DNA of 64,000 nucleotides from Selenomonadaceae bacterium (GCA_017515635.1 JAFWFO010000061.1:1-64000), one strand, 5' to 3'; shown: positions 25,763 through 34,551, counted from the stretch's first letter. Notes: a model not told the origin generated them from the sequence alone. A program made the numbers and translations.

Positions 25763-26470
25763 ATGGAACTTACTTACTTGTACAACAGCGGCTTCATGGT
25801 TCGCGACGAAAAAATTTTGGTGGTGTTCGACGATTACGAAGATCCTGCAAACGCAGTCGACATTGCCTATGACCAAAACGATTTCGACAGACTTTATGTC
25901 CTCGTCACGCACGCGCATTTCGATCACTTCGGCACGCGCATTCGGGCTTACGCGCCCAAAACAACGCGCTATATTTTCTCCAGCGACATCAAGCACACCA
26001 AGCGCGTCAAAATTTTCCCGACGAACAAAATCACCTACATCAAACGTTACAGCAACTGGCAGGACGACATGATTAAAGTCACGTCGTTTGATTCGACGGA
26101 CGTTGGAATTTCGTTCATGGTCGAATTTCCTTCCGGCAGAAAAGTTTTCCACGCGGGCGACTTCAACTGGTGGCATTGGGCGGACGACACGCGGGAAAAT
26201 CTTGAGCTGGCGGAAAAAATCTTTAAACGTCAGATGAAACGTCTTGACGGGCTTGAAGTGGACGCGGCATTTTTCCCGATTGACGGACGACTCGGCGCGT
26301 CGCAGGAAATGGGCGCAATCGAATTCGTTCAACGCACTAAAGTTAAAAATTTCGTCGCAATGCACCGCGTCGACTTCCCGCAGTGGGAGCCGTCGCCCGC
26401 GTTCGTTCAGTTGTCGAAAAATGTTCCGACGTGGGCACCCGTCACGCCCGGCGAAAAACTAACAATCTGA
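25763..26470 (+). CDS. MBL-fold metallo-hydrolase
   Basis: A 235-residue metallo-beta-lactamase-fold protein. The metal motif is THAHFDHFG (H-x-H-x-D-H), a later histidine-aspartate site is KVFHAGDFNWW, and AMHRVD near the C-terminus may be the last ligand. It resembles the UlaG/YtkL-like group of unknown substrate. ATG at 25763 follows GAGAGG; the longer frame upstream has no start with proper spacing. greA follows after 24 nt. Confidence 0.85.
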   Translation: MELTYLYNSGFMVRDEKILVVFDDYEDPANAVDIAYDQNDFDRLYVLVTHAHFDHFGTRIRAYAPKTTRYIFSSDIKHTKRVKIFPTNKITYIKRYSNWQDDMIKVTSFDSTDVGISFMVEFPSGRKVFHAGDFNWWHWADDTRENLELAEKIFKRQMKRLDGLEVDAAFFPIDGRLGASQEMGAIEFVQRTKVKNFVAMHRVDFPQWEPSPAFVQLSKNVPTWAPVTPGEKLTI

Positions 26471-26494
26471 CAAAGTTTCGAGAGGTTTTTACAC

Positions 26495-26968
26495 ATGGCA
26501 GAAAAAAAAATCATGCTCACTCAGGACGGCTACGACAAACTTGTCGAAAAGCTCGATTACCTGAAGAGCGTGCGCCGCATTGAAATTTCCGAACGTTTGA
26601 AGGCAGCCATTGCGCTCGGCGACTTAAGCGAAAACTCCGAGTACGACGACGCCAAAAACGAACAAGGCAAACTCGAAGGCGAAATTCAAGAACTCGAAAA
26701 CAAACTTCGCAACAGCGAGATAATCAAGTCGACGGCCGCCGACACAGGCAAAATAACACTCGGCTCAACAGTCACCGTGACCGACGTGGAACTTGATTTG
26801 ACGGATACTTATATGATTGTCGGCTCGACGGAAGCTGACCCCGACAACAATAAAATTTCTGACGAATCGCCGCTCGGTGCCGCGCTCATCGACAAAGTTG
26901 AGGGGCAGACAGTTCAAGTGCACGCGCCGGCGGGTGTCATTGAGTTTAAGATTTTGGAAGTCAAATAA
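26495..26968 (+). CDS. greA: Transcription elongation factor GreA
   Basis: A 157-residue GreA, which rescues backtracked RNA polymerase by stimulating transcript cleavage. The N-terminal coiled coil contains GDLSENSEYDDAKNEQG, whose acidic tip residues are catalytic. The C-terminal domain has TVTVTDVELDLTDTYMIVGSTEAD and ESPLGAALI. ATG at 26495. purD follows after 14 nt, suggesting cotranscription. Confidence 0.97.
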   Translation: MAEKKIMLTQDGYDKLVEKLDYLKSVRRIEISERLKAAIALGDLSENSEYDDAKNEQGKLEGEIQELENKLRNSEIIKSTAADTGKITLGSTVTVTDVELDLTDTYMIVGSTEADPDNNKISDESPLGAALIDKVEGQTVQVHAPAGVIEFKILEVK

Positions 26969-26982
26969 CGCGGAGGGTGCTC

Positions 26983-28242
26983 ATGAATGTTTTGCTAATC
27001 GGCGGCGGCGGTCGCGAACACGCGTTGGCATGGAAAATTTCTCAAAGCCCGCGCCTTGAAAAGATGTTCGCAATCCCCGGCAGTCCCGGCATAAAAGATT
27101 TTGCCGAATGCGTCGAAAACATTTCAATCGACGATAACGCCGCGTTGGTTGACTTCGCCACGTCGAAAAAAATTGATTTGGTCGTCGTCGGCCCCGAAGC
27201 TCCGTTGGTCAACGGGCTTGTCGACGCGCTCAATGACGCGGGCATTAAATCTTTCGGTTGCACACGTGACGCCGCGCAGATTGAAGGCTCGAAAATTTTT
27301 GCCAAACGGCTCATGAAAAAATACAACGTCCCGACAGCCGAGTTTGAAGTTTTCGATAACGTCGACGCCGCGAAAAATTATATCCGTCAAAAAGGTGCGC
27401 CGATTGTCGTTAAAGCTGACGGGCTTGCGGCGGGCAAAGGCGTTATCGTCGCGCAGACTCTGGACGAGGCGTTGACTGCCGTTGACGAAATGAAAACTTT
27501 CGGCACGGCGGGAAGTAAAATTGTCGTCGAAGAATTCATGGACGGCGAAGAAGCGTCGGTACTTGCGTTGACGGACGGCGAAACGATTTTGCCGCTCGTT
27601 GCCGCACAAGACCACAAGCGCGCTTTGGACGGCGACAAAGGCTTGAACACCGGCGGCATGGGAGCTTATGCGCCCGCGCCCGTTGTCGACGAAAAAATTT
27701 CCGCGCTCGTCACGGAAAAAATTCTCAAGCCGACGATTGCCGCGCTCAAAGCCGAAGGAATTACTTATCGCGGTTGCCTTTACGCAGGCTTGATGATTTG
27801 CGACGGTCAACCGAAAGTCGTCGAGTTTAACTGCAGATTCGGCGACCCCGAAACTCAAGTCGTGTTGCCGCTTTTGGAAAGTGATTTGCTTGATTTGATG
27901 GAAGCCTGCGCGTCAGGCACGTTGAGCGGCAAAGAACTTTCATGGAGCGACCAAAGCGCGGTTTGCGTGATTTTGGCAAGCGGTGGTTATCCGAAAGCTT
28001 ACAAAAAAAATTTGCCGATTGACGGCGTGACGAAAGCCAAAAGTTTGGGCGCGCTGATTTTCCACGCGGGCACGAAACTTTCAGACGGCGAACTTGTCAC
28101 GAGCGGCGGACGCGTTTTGGGCGTCACGGTCACCGCACCGAACCTGCGCGAGGCCGTCGACAAAGTTTATCGTTGCGCGGACGTGATTCACTTCGACGAT
28201 ATGCATTTCCGTCGAGACATTGCCGCGAAGGCTTTACATTGA
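26983..28242 (+). CDS. purD: Phosphoribosylamine-glycine ligase
   Basis: A 419-residue ATP-grasp enzyme of de novo purine synthesis. Seen are MNVLLIGGGGREHALAWK, VVGPEAPLVNGLVD, the ATP-grasp core VVKADGLAAGKGVIVA, EEFMDGEEASVLALTDG and EFNCRFGDPETQ. Length is normal. ATG at 26983 has GGAGG 6 nt upstream, so the track-style start at 26977 (GTG) is less likely. No other pur genes are next to it. Confidence 0.96.
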   Translation: MNVLLIGGGGREHALAWKISQSPRLEKMFAIPGSPGIKDFAECVENISIDDNAALVDFATSKKIDLVVVGPEAPLVNGLVDALNDAGIKSFGCTRDAAQIEGSKIFAKRLMKKYNVPTAEFEVFDNVDAAKNYIRQKGAPIVVKADGLAAGKGVIVAQTLDEALTAVDEMKTFGTAGSKIVVEEFMDGEEASVLALTDGETILPLVAAQDHKRALDGDKGLNTGGMGAYAPAPVVDEKISALVTEKILKPTIAALKAEGITYRGCLYAGLMICDGQPKVVEFNCRFGDPETQVVLPLLESDLLDLMEACASGTLSGKELSWSDQSAVCVILASGGYPKAYKKNLPIDGVTKAKSLGALIFHAGTKLSDGELVTSGGRVLGVTVTAPNLREAVDKVYRCADVIHFDDMHFRRDIAAKALH

Positions 28243-28257
28243 TTCGTTTCCAACAAA

Positions 28258-28292
28258 AAAATTTCCCCGTCGATTGTGGCGGGGATTTTTTA
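28258..28292. terminator. Bidirectional terminator between purD and the LysR gene
   Basis: CCCCG (28265-28269) and CGGGG (28280-28284) flank a 10-nt loop, with A-run on one side and T-run on the other. Confidence 0.75.
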
Positions 28293-29153
28293 TTCGTAAA
28301 GGCGTTTCATTTCGTCGAGAAAAACTTGAGCTTGCGGCGTGAGTAAAAAATTTTTCCGCCAAATAAATTTCAGCTCCGACGTAAATTCGGGCGCAATCGG
28401 GCGAAAACAAAGTTCCGCGTCGTTAATCAGTTTGTCGAGCGAAACGGGATAGCCTGCGCCTTCGCGAGCCAATATCGCCGCGTTGTACAGCAGATTGTAA
28501 GTTGCGACGACGCGAAATTTTTCAAGTGCCGTGCCGAAAAGTTTCGGATATTCTTCGCGCAGAGCTTCACGCGACAAAATCAGCGGCAACTGTTGCAAAT
28601 CTTCAACCGTGAAAAAATTTTTTTCGGCAAGCGGATCATCTCGGCGCAAAATCACTCCCCAAACGTCCGGCGCGGGCAAAGTCAGCGAATCATATTTCAA
28701 AACGTCGACAGTCTGTAACGTGACGTAAAAATCCAAAAGTCCTTTGTCGAGTCGAAACTCAATGTCTTCGACGTTGCCGCTGTATAAATTGAAACACACG
28801 TCGGGATAATTTTCCTGAACGTTTTTGACGGCACGCGCAACAAATTTCATCGCGTCGGATTCCGCGCAACCGATATAAATGTCGCCGCGAATTCTGTTAC
28901 GCGTCTTGAATTTCGTTTCAAACTCTTGAAAGCGCAATAAAATTTCTTCGGCGTCACGAAAAAATTTCAAACCATCGCCGGTGAGAGTGACGGAATATTT
29001 CCCGCGCTCAAAAAGTTTTTGACCGAGTTCCTCTTCAAGCGATTTAATCTGTCGCGAAAGTGCCGGTTGCGTCAAAAATAATTTTGTGGCGGCGCGGGTG
29101 ATACTTTCTTCGCGAGCCACGGCGATAAAATATTTCAGCGTGCGCAGTTCCAT
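28290..29153 (-). CDS. LysR-family transcriptional regulator
   Basis: A 287-residue LysR regulator. The N-terminal winged helix reads MELRTLKYFIAVAREESITRAATKLFLTQPALSRQIKSLE in two parts typical of the family, followed by a linker helix and a periplasmic-binding-protein-like effector domain (GDIYIGCAESDAMKF). It is transcribed divergently from the exported alpha/beta hydrolase, which is its probable target; the 96-nt gap holds both promoters. The effector is unknown. Confidence 0.92.
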   Translation of the reverse strand: MELRTLKYFIAVAREESITRAATKLFLTQPALSRQIKSLEEELGQKLFERGKYSVTLTGDGLKFFRDAEEILLRFQEFETKFKTRNRIRGDIYIGCAESDAMKFVARAVKNVQENYPDVCFNLYSGNVEDIEFRLDKGLLDFYVTLQTVDVLKYDSLTLPAPDVWGVILRRDDPLAEKNFFTVEDLQQLPLILSREALREEYPKLFGTALEKFRVVATYNLLYNAAILAREGAGYPVSLDKLINDAELCFRPIAPEFTSELKFIWRKNFLLTPQAQVFLDEMKRLYE

Positions 29154-29249
29154 AATTTTTTGTAACCTCAGCGATAATTTTTGGGAAGTGTACTAATCTG
29201 CGCGGCGATTATATAATTAAAGTATCAACAAGTAAAGGAGCGCGGCAAA
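29154..29249. promoter_or_regulatory. Divergent control region of the LysR and hydrolase genes
   Basis: 96 nt with a perfect TATAAT at 29212-29217 facing the hydrolase gene but no good -35 box, as expected for an activator-dependent promoter. A probable LysR operator lies within. Confidence 0.45.
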
Positions 29250-30392
29250 ATGTTTAAACTTAAAAAATCTGTGGTATTGGCGGCGATTCTTGCGGGCGCA
29301 ATTTCGTTTGGAAATTGCGGCGAAGTTTCGGCGGCTCCGACAAATTCAGTAACGTCGACGACGATGAAAAATTCTTCGATAAAAAATTTGACGAACGACA
29401 CGCGGGTTTTCAAAGTCGACAATTCGATTCAAACAAAATTTGTGACGTTCCGCAATCGTTACGGAATTGACGTGGCGGGTCATCTTTACCTGCCGAAAAA
29501 TTTTGACGCGAACAAAAAATATGCCGCGATAGTCGTCAGCGGTGCATTCGGCGCAGTCAAAGAGCAACATTCGGGATTGTACGCGCAGGAGTTCGCCAAA
29601 GCCGGATTCGTTGCCGTGGCGTTTGATCCGTCGTTCACGGGCGAGAGCGGCGGCAATGTTCGTAATGTCGGTTCGCCCGAAATTTTTACCGAAGACTTCA
29701 GCGCGGCAGTTGATTTCGTCGGCTCGCTTGCTTACGTTGACCGTGAAAAAATTGGCGCGATGGGAATTTGCGGCTTGAGCGGCCCTGCGGTGACGGCGGC
29801 GATTAACGACGTGCGAATTAAAGCTGTGGCGGTCTCGGCAATGTATGACATGGTTGACAGTATGCGCAACCATTATCAAGGCGACTACTACACGCCCGAA
29901 CAGCGCGAAACCGTCAAAAAATATCTTGCCGACATGCGTTGGGCTGAAGCCGAAGCCGGTCACACGATTGGCGGCTATCATGAAGTGCCCGTCGTCAACG
30001 GCGAAGCTGTTCACGCGGACGGAAAACTTTTCCCCGAAAAATTGCCCGCCAATGTAGATTCCGTCACCAAAGAATTTTTCGATTACTATCGCGGCAGAGC
30101 ATTTCACCCGCGTGCGATAAATTCAAACGGCATTTGGTCTTCAACGACGCCTTACGGATTTTTCAACTTCCCGCTTGATGTTCACGTCGAAGAACTTGCG
30201 CCGCGTCCGATTATGCTTATCACGGGCGACAAAGCGCACTCGAAATATCACAGCGACAATCTTTACGCGCAGGCAAAATCTCCGAAAGAACTTGTCGTTG
30301 TCCCGAACGCGACGCACACCGATCTTTACGACCAACTTGATAAAATTCCGTTCGACAAGCTCAATAAATTTTTCCGCGACAATCTGAAATGA
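29250..30392 (+). CDS. Exported alpha/beta hydrolase (YcjY/dienelactone hydrolase-like)
   Basis: A 380-residue protein with a signal peptide ending near VSA-AP (residue 29). The hydrolase core has YAAIVVSGAFGAVKEQ, then IGAMGICGLSGPA, where a cysteine sits at the nucleophile position (G-x-C-x), as in YcjY/dienelactone-hydrolase-like members. A later D is in TGDKAHS and H in NATHTDLYD, completing a triad. The natural ester is unknown. ATG at 29250 follows AAAGGAG. It is divergent from a LysR regulator. Confidence 0.85.
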   Translation: MFKLKKSVVLAAILAGAISFGNCGEVSAAPTNSVTSTTMKNSSIKNLTNDTRVFKVDNSIQTKFVTFRNRYGIDVAGHLYLPKNFDANKKYAAIVVSGAFGAVKEQHSGLYAQEFAKAGFVAVAFDPSFTGESGGNVRNVGSPEIFTEDFSAAVDFVGSLAYVDREKIGAMGICGLSGPAVTAAINDVRIKAVAVSAMYDMVDSMRNHYQGDYYTPEQRETVKKYLADMRWAEAEAGHTIGGYHEVPVVNGEAVHADGKLFPEKLPANVDSVTKEFFDYYRGRAFHPRAINSNGIWSSTTPYGFFNFPLDVHVEELAPRPIMLITGDKAHSKYHSDNLYAQAKSPKELVVVPNATHTDLYDQLDKIPFDKLNKFFRDNLK

Positions 30393-30403
30393 TTCGTTCC
30401 GAC

Positions 30404-30445
30404 AAAAAAATTTCCCCCGTCGAAAATTCGACAGGGGATTTTTTT
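30404..30445. terminator. Bidirectional terminator after the hydrolase gene
   Basis: Stem CCCC-x-GTCGAA/TTCGAC-x-GGGG with a 2-nt loop, A-run upstream and T-run downstream; it can serve the convergent DUF47 gene as well. Confidence 0.8.
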
Positions 30446-30463
30446 ATCATTACGCATTGAAGT

Positions 30464-31120
30464 TTAAGCGTATTTCATGACGACGCCGCGAATCATGTCG
30501 CCGATTTTTTTGCAATGGTCGAGCGCGTTCTCCACGTCCTCAAGAATATCTTTCCACTTTATCAAATGAATAACTGCGCGGCTGGCTCCATGTTCTTTGG
30601 CGGCTTGAGCTGCGTCGTCAAACAAAATCCCGATTTCTGAGCGGTAAATCAAATCGCCTCGGCTTTCGTAATCGGAAATTTTGTGGACGGCGTCGAGAAT
30701 TTCGCGCTGATTTTCTTTAACGTCGCTCAAAAGTTTGAACGCCTTGACAAGTTCGTTGGTGCTGTCAACCAAAAGTTTCGTCAGATCGGGACTGCGTTTC
30801 GTGCAGTGACCGGCGTGATACATGATGAGTCGTTGCAACGCGCCCTGCAACATGTCGACGCCCGTATCGAGTTCGCTCGCGATGACGTAAATATCTTCGC
30901 GGTCGATCGGCGTTATGAAACTCAAATTGAGCTTGCTGATAATTTTTTCGTTGACTTCGTCGGCGGCGGATTCCAAGCCTAAAATGTCTTCGATTTGTTC
31001 AAGTGCCTTATTCGGGTCTCTGATGACGCTGTCGAGGATAACCGCGCCCAAGTGGAAAAATTTTGCGTTCTCGGTGAACAGGTCGAAAAACTCTGTGTCT
31101 TTACGAGAGAAGTTAAACAT
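30464..31120 (-). CDS. DUF47/PhoU-like protein
   Basis: A 218-residue helical protein of the DUF47 (PhoU-related) family. Marks are FFDLFTENAKFFHLGA, ESAADEVNEKIISKL, FITPIDREDIYVIASELD and IKWKDILEDVENALDHCKKIGDMI. Family members usually sit beside a PiT phosphate or other metal transporter and modulate it; no such transporter is next to it here. ATG at 31120 has AAGGAGG; a longer frame would start inside the leader. A leader with an inverted repeat lies upstream. Confidence 0.88.
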   Translation of the reverse strand: MFNFSRKDTEFFDLFTENAKFFHLGAVILDSVIRDPNKALEQIEDILGLESAADEVNEKIISKLNLSFITPIDREDIYVIASELDTGVDMLQGALQRLIMYHAGHCTKRSPDLTKLLVDSTNELVKAFKLLSDVKENQREILDAVHKISDYESRGDLIYRSEIGILFDDAAQAAKEHGASRAVIHLIKWKDILEDVENALDHCKKIGDMIRGVVMKYA

Positions 31121-31165
31121 AAGAACCTCCTTCATCGCCCCGGAAGGGGGGCGGCCGGGATTTTC

Positions 31166-31197
31166 AATCAACCCCGCAACCGTTATACGGGTTGATT
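31166..31197 (-). promoter_or_regulatory. Inverted repeat in the DUF47 leader
   Basis: AATCAACCC (31166-31174) and GGGTTGATT (31189-31197) form a perfect 9-bp stem with a 14-nt loop, between the DUF262-HNH gene and the DUF47 start. Operator or RNA hairpin cannot be distinguished. Confidence 0.45.
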
Positions 31198-31237
31198 CGC
31201 TCGGATATGGAAAATTTCCTGCCGCGTTCTCAAAAAT

Positions 31238-32332
31238 TTATTTATTCGATTTGCGACGGTTGCAATTCTTGCACAGCATTTGGCAGTTGTCGATTTCGGT
31301 TTTGCCGCCTTCGCTCCACGGTTTGATATGGTCGGCTTCCATCTGCTTGAATTCAAATTCGCCGCCGCATTTCGCGCAGATATGTTTTTGTCGCTCGTAA
31401 ACGGCGCGTTTAATTTTCATGGGAAATTTCCGCAGGTTCAAATGTTTTTCGTCGCCGTCCAAAAGATATTCGTAAATGCCGGCGTTGCGCTTGACTTCGT
31501 CATCTTCCATCAGCTCAATAATTCTCCGCTCAAGTTCGTCCGCGTCCAAAATTTTTTCGCCGTGACGATTGTACATCAAGCCCCAAGGCAAGCCTTTCAT
31601 TTCGCGCCGATATTTCGGGAAAATCGTCTTCGCCCAAACAAAAACATTTTGAAAGTAAAGCCAAAGTTCATTGCAATGCGTGTCGTGCTGGTGTCGTCCC
31701 ATGTAATCTTCAATCGAACAATTTTCGCGGTCGGCTATCCACTTCAACGCCGTTTCCAAAAATTCTTGCTGAATCGCTGAGCCTTTCAGATAGTCTTTGT
31801 AATTCGTTTGCGCCGCGCAGTTTTTCTTGCTGAAAAATTTCTTCGCTGCCGTCAACCATGTGCCCGTATAAGTTATGTTGCGATTTTCTTGGTCGGTCAA
31901 CTCAACGCCCGCAATGTTCACGCGCTGAAACCAGTCGAGCTTTTCGCGAGCCGTGCCGTCGCTGCAAATGTAAATCATCAGCCGATAATCGAGCAGTTGA
32001 TTTTTTTCCTCGGTCGTCAAGTTTTTGAAATACATGCTGTCGACGGAAAAATCTCCGTGCACGTATTGGCAAATGCTGACCGTGCGTTGTTGCCCGTCCA
32101 AAAGTTCATAGTTCCCGTCGCCGTCGTCAACCCAATACATCACGTTGAGCGGAAAATTTTTTCGGACGCTGTCGACAACCGCGTTGCGCCGCTCTTTTTT
32201 GTAAACGAATTCGCGCTGATATGCCGGCCGAATGTTGAGTTTGCCGCCGTAGCCGCGACAACCTTGCTCCGCGTTGTCCACGTAGCCCGCAACAACTTCG
32301 CGAATCGGAATTTCATTCATTTCAATTTTCAT
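31238..32332 (-). CDS. DUF262 (GmrS-like) protein with C-terminal HNH nuclease
   Basis: A 364-residue protein. The N-terminal DUF262 domain has RPAYQREFVYKKERRNAVVD and LLDGQQRTVSI, the ParB-like nucleotide-binding core of GmrSD-type and BrxU-type restriction factors. The C-terminal HNH has CAKCGGEFEFKQMEADHIKP and then NCQMLCKNCNRRKSNK, with four zinc cysteines and the H-x-x-P-W catalytic site. Such fusions are thought to cleave modified or foreign DNA in an NTP-controlled way. It is the last gene of a packed operon, 3 nt after the MqsA-like gene, with AGGCGG as ribosome-binding site. Confidence 0.85.
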   Translation of the reverse strand: MKIEMNEIPIREVVAGYVDNAEQGCRGYGGKLNIRPAYQREFVYKKERRNAVVDSVRKNFPLNVMYWVDDGDGNYELLDGQQRTVSICQYVHGDFSVDSMYFKNLTTEEKNQLLDYRLMIYICSDGTAREKLDWFQRVNIAGVELTDQENRNITYTGTWLTAAKKFFSKKNCAAQTNYKDYLKGSAIQQEFLETALKWIADRENCSIEDYMGRHQHDTHCNELWLYFQNVFVWAKTIFPKYRREMKGLPWGLMYNRHGEKILDADELERRIIELMEDDEVKRNAGIYEYLLDGDEKHLNLRKFPMKIKRAVYERQKHICAKCGGEFEFKQMEADHIKPWSEGGKTEIDNCQMLCKNCNRRKSNK

Positions 32333-32335
32333 TTT

Positions 32336-32566
32336 TCACGCCGCCTGTTTGTAGTCCACAATAAAAATTTTGCTCTGAACTTTTTTGTAAATCTTGGTTA
32401 AGTCTTCGATTTTTTTTACCACAGACATTGAAAAGACAGATTCGCCGCACTGATCGCACTTGAAGCACGGAACATTTTCGATAATCAGATAGCCCGTGTC
32501 CAATTGTACGAAGTAAGTTTCAAAACTCGCGACCATTTCGCCGCCCTTGCAAACCAAACAGTTCAT
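32336..32566 (-). CDS. MqsA/YgiT-type zinc-finger antitoxin
   Basis: A 76-residue protein. MNCLVCKGGEM and FKCDQCGESVFS give two C-x-x-C pairs, the zinc-binding half of YgiT/MqsA antitoxins. The C-terminal helix-turn-helix of long MqsA proteins is shortened to a few helices (SVVKKIEDLTKIYKKVQ). It follows the DUF4258 gene after 3 nt with AGGAGG overlapping that gene's end, as in known DUF4258/YgiT toxin-antitoxin pairs. Confidence 0.82.
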   Translation of the reverse strand: MNCLVCKGGEMVASFETYFVQLDTGYLIIENVPCFKCDQCGESVFSMSVVKKIEDLTKIYKKVQSKIFIVDYKQAA

Positions 32567-32569
32567 AAT

Positions 32570-32881
32570 TTACCTCCTGACTTTGAAATCCGCGTCCCAT
32601 TTGTCGGCATCGGGAAAATACGCCGTGATTATCCTGCTCGCAGTGCCTTCGTCGCTCAAAACCGCATGAATTTTGTCGCCGTGCGTGTTTTCGCCCAAAA
32701 GTAAGCAACTCGGATGCGGATAATCTTTCGGATATTGTTCGATAATCTCTCCGCAAGCTATTGCGCTGTGAATATCGTCAATATCAAGCCCGCGTTGGTG
32801 AAATCGTTCCGCAGCGTGGTTGGTTGCAAAGATTCTATCCTCCGCAGAATATTTTCGCAACGTTTCAATTTCAATTTCCAT
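32570..32881 (-). CDS. DUF4258 family putative toxin
   Basis: A 103-residue DUF4258 protein (BECR-fold ribonuclease-like). FATNHAAERFHQRGLDIDDI carries the H-x-x-x-R-x-x-x-R pattern of the family, and AVLSDEGTASRIITAYFPD is the C-terminal strand pair. Paired with the YgiT-type antitoxin downstream, it is the probable toxin. Its ATG lies 1 nt after the Fic stop (TAA-A-ATG), implying strong coupling to fic translation. Confidence 0.8.
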   Translation of the reverse strand: MEIEIETLRKYSAEDRIFATNHAAERFHQRGLDIDDIHSAIACGEIIEQYPKDYPHPSCLLLGENTHGDKIHAVLSDEGTASRIITAYFPDADKWDADFKVRR

Positions 32882-32882
32882 T

Positions 32883-33500
32883 TTACCGCCTCCGAATCAA
32901 ATCTTCACTTCGATAAGCAAAATAATTTTCGTAGAAATAACTTGCGTCTAATCCCTTCATGAAAATTTCTCGGTCGGCAACTTTGTCCGTTAAAGCCGTC
33001 GCCAAAAGTTTTTTTATCTCAGAATCGTTAATCGGGCTGCGCTCCATTGCCTGAAGATAATTATTTTTGTCGACGCGGCTCCAATCAATCACCTTGCCGA
33101 GTTCGCTTTTCAAAATGTTGTCAAGCCAAAGCCGCATACTTCGCCCGTTGCCTTCGCGGAAAGGATGCACCACGTTCATTTCGACATACTTGCAAATAAT
33201 TTCGTCGAAAGTTTTCTGCGGCAGTTTTTCCACGGACGAAATCGCCTCACGAAGATACAGCACGGACGCAAATCGGAAATTGCCCTTGCTGATGTTCACG
33301 TCGCGAATTTTGCCCGCGAAAAAATAAATTTCGTCGAAAAGTTTTTGGTGAATGTACGCGAGCTTGGCAAACGTGCCGGCACAAAAATTTTTGAGTTCGT
33401 CGCTCTGCCAAAGTTCAATCGCGTGTTGCTTGCTGATTTTTTCTTCGAGACGCGCCAACTCAACGGGATTGTCAAGATTGAATTTGTTCCGAAGTGTCAT
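32883..33500 (-). CDS. Fic family protein
   Basis: A 205-residue Fic protein. The catalytic motif is VHPFREGNGRSMRLWL, a complete HPFx(D/E)GNGRxxR. Fic enzymes transfer AMP or other phosphate groups onto target proteins. No clear inhibitory (S/T)xxxE(G/N) helix is evident in the protein itself, so an external brake or another control is possible. ATG at 33500 has CGGAGG, and its first 29 nt overlap the methylase gene end. It is the second gene of the packed operon. Confidence 0.88.
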   Translation of the reverse strand: MTLRNKFNLDNPVELARLEEKISKQHAIELWQSDELKNFCAGTFAKLAYIHQKLFDEIYFFAGKIRDVNISKGNFRFASVLYLREAISSVEKLPQKTFDEIICKYVEMNVVHPFREGNGRSMRLWLDNILKSELGKVIDWSRVDKNNYLQAMERSPINDSEIKKLLATALTDKVADREIFMKGLDASYFYENYFAYRSEDLIRRR

Positions 33501-34551
33501 TCGTGCGCCTCCGAATAAAAATCCGCTTGTAAATGTCTTTGCCGTTAATCTTCGCGCCCCATGCAGTTCCGTCGACGTGATAACCGCAATCGCCGTAGCT
33601 GTAAGTGCAACCGAGAATTTCAAATTGATTCGGATTGTATTTGTCGAGGAAAGTAATCGGCACGCCCATCACGCCAAAATAATCCACGGGAATTTCTGCG
33701 GTCTTGGAAACTTCAATCGCGTCGTAATTGTCGTAACGCGGATATTCTTCGGGCGAATAATTTTTGTACAACGGAATATCCCAAAATCTTTTCGGCGTCT
33801 CAATGTTCGTGTACCAAATCGACGCGACATTTTTAAAACATACGCCGTCGCGAATTTCGTCGTAATAATCTTCGTGGTCGGAAATAAACCACATGCCGCC
33901 CGACCAACCTGTAAAACCCGTCCAAATTTTATTCTGCATGATGAGCGGGAAAACTTCTTTGTAAGTGAGCGCGTTTTTGTTGCCGAGGATGAGAAATTTT
34001 TTGCCGGCGTCAATCAGTTGCTTGAGGTAATCGCGAAAGCCGCTGAACGGCGGATTTGTGACGACAACATCGGCTTGCGGAAGGAGCACGATTAATTCTT
34101 TCGTGCGGAAATCGCCCGCGCAATAATGCGAATCGCCTTTGAGCCGCGTCGTCTTGTAAAGGTTGTGTTTGATGGCGTATTCGACATCTTTAAGGTCTTC
34201 GCGTCCGTCGCCGTTCCAATCGCGCAACTCGGTGACTTCAATCATGAGCGCATCTTTTTTCTTGTCGAAGTTTTGATTTTCCGTGCCGAAAAATTCAAGT
34301 TGCAACTGACAAATCGGCGAATCGGCATAACTCGTGGTGATTAACTTTTTGAGTTCAAGCGCGTTGAAGTTCGCGGCGAAGTACTTGAAAAAATTGCTCT
34401 CAAAAGGATCGTCGCAGTTGCAAAGGACGGTTTTGCCCTTGAAGAATTCGCGATAATGACGCAGTTCGTTTTCGATATCCTCAAGTTGCGTGTAGAATTT
34501 ATCTTTCTTCGCCCGTGCCGCCGCATTCAGATTTTTATTTTTATTCGCCAT
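33472..34551 (-). CDS. EcoRI-family adenine-specific DNA methyltransferase
   Basis: A 359-residue protein matching the M.EcoRI-like family. The adenine-methylase motif is ADVVVTNPPFSGFRDYLKQL (NPPF), preceded by TVLCNCDDPFESNFFKYF and followed by KFLILGNKNALTYKEVFPLI. It would modify adenine in a specific site. No EcoRI-type endonuclease is encoded beside it; instead Fic, a toxin-antitoxin pair and a DUF262-HNH nuclease follow. ATG at 34551 has GGGGGCG upstream, 15 nt after trkA. Confidence 0.87.
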   Translation of the reverse strand: MANKNKNLNAAARAKKDKFYTQLEDIENELRHYREFFKGKTVLCNCDDPFESNFFKYFAANFNALELKKLITTSYADSPICQLQLEFFGTENQNFDKKKDALMIEVTELRDWNGDGREDLKDVEYAIKHNLYKTTRLKGDSHYCAGDFRTKELIVLLPQADVVVTNPPFSGFRDYLKQLIDAGKKFLILGNKNALTYKEVFPLIMQNKIWTGFTGWSGGMWFISDHEDYYDEIRDGVCFKNVASIWYTNIETPKRFWDIPLYKNYSPEEYPRYDNYDAIEVSKTAEIPVDYFGVMGVPITFLDKYNPNQFEILGCTYSYGDCGYHVDGTAWGAKINGKDIYKRIFIRRRTNDTSEQIQS

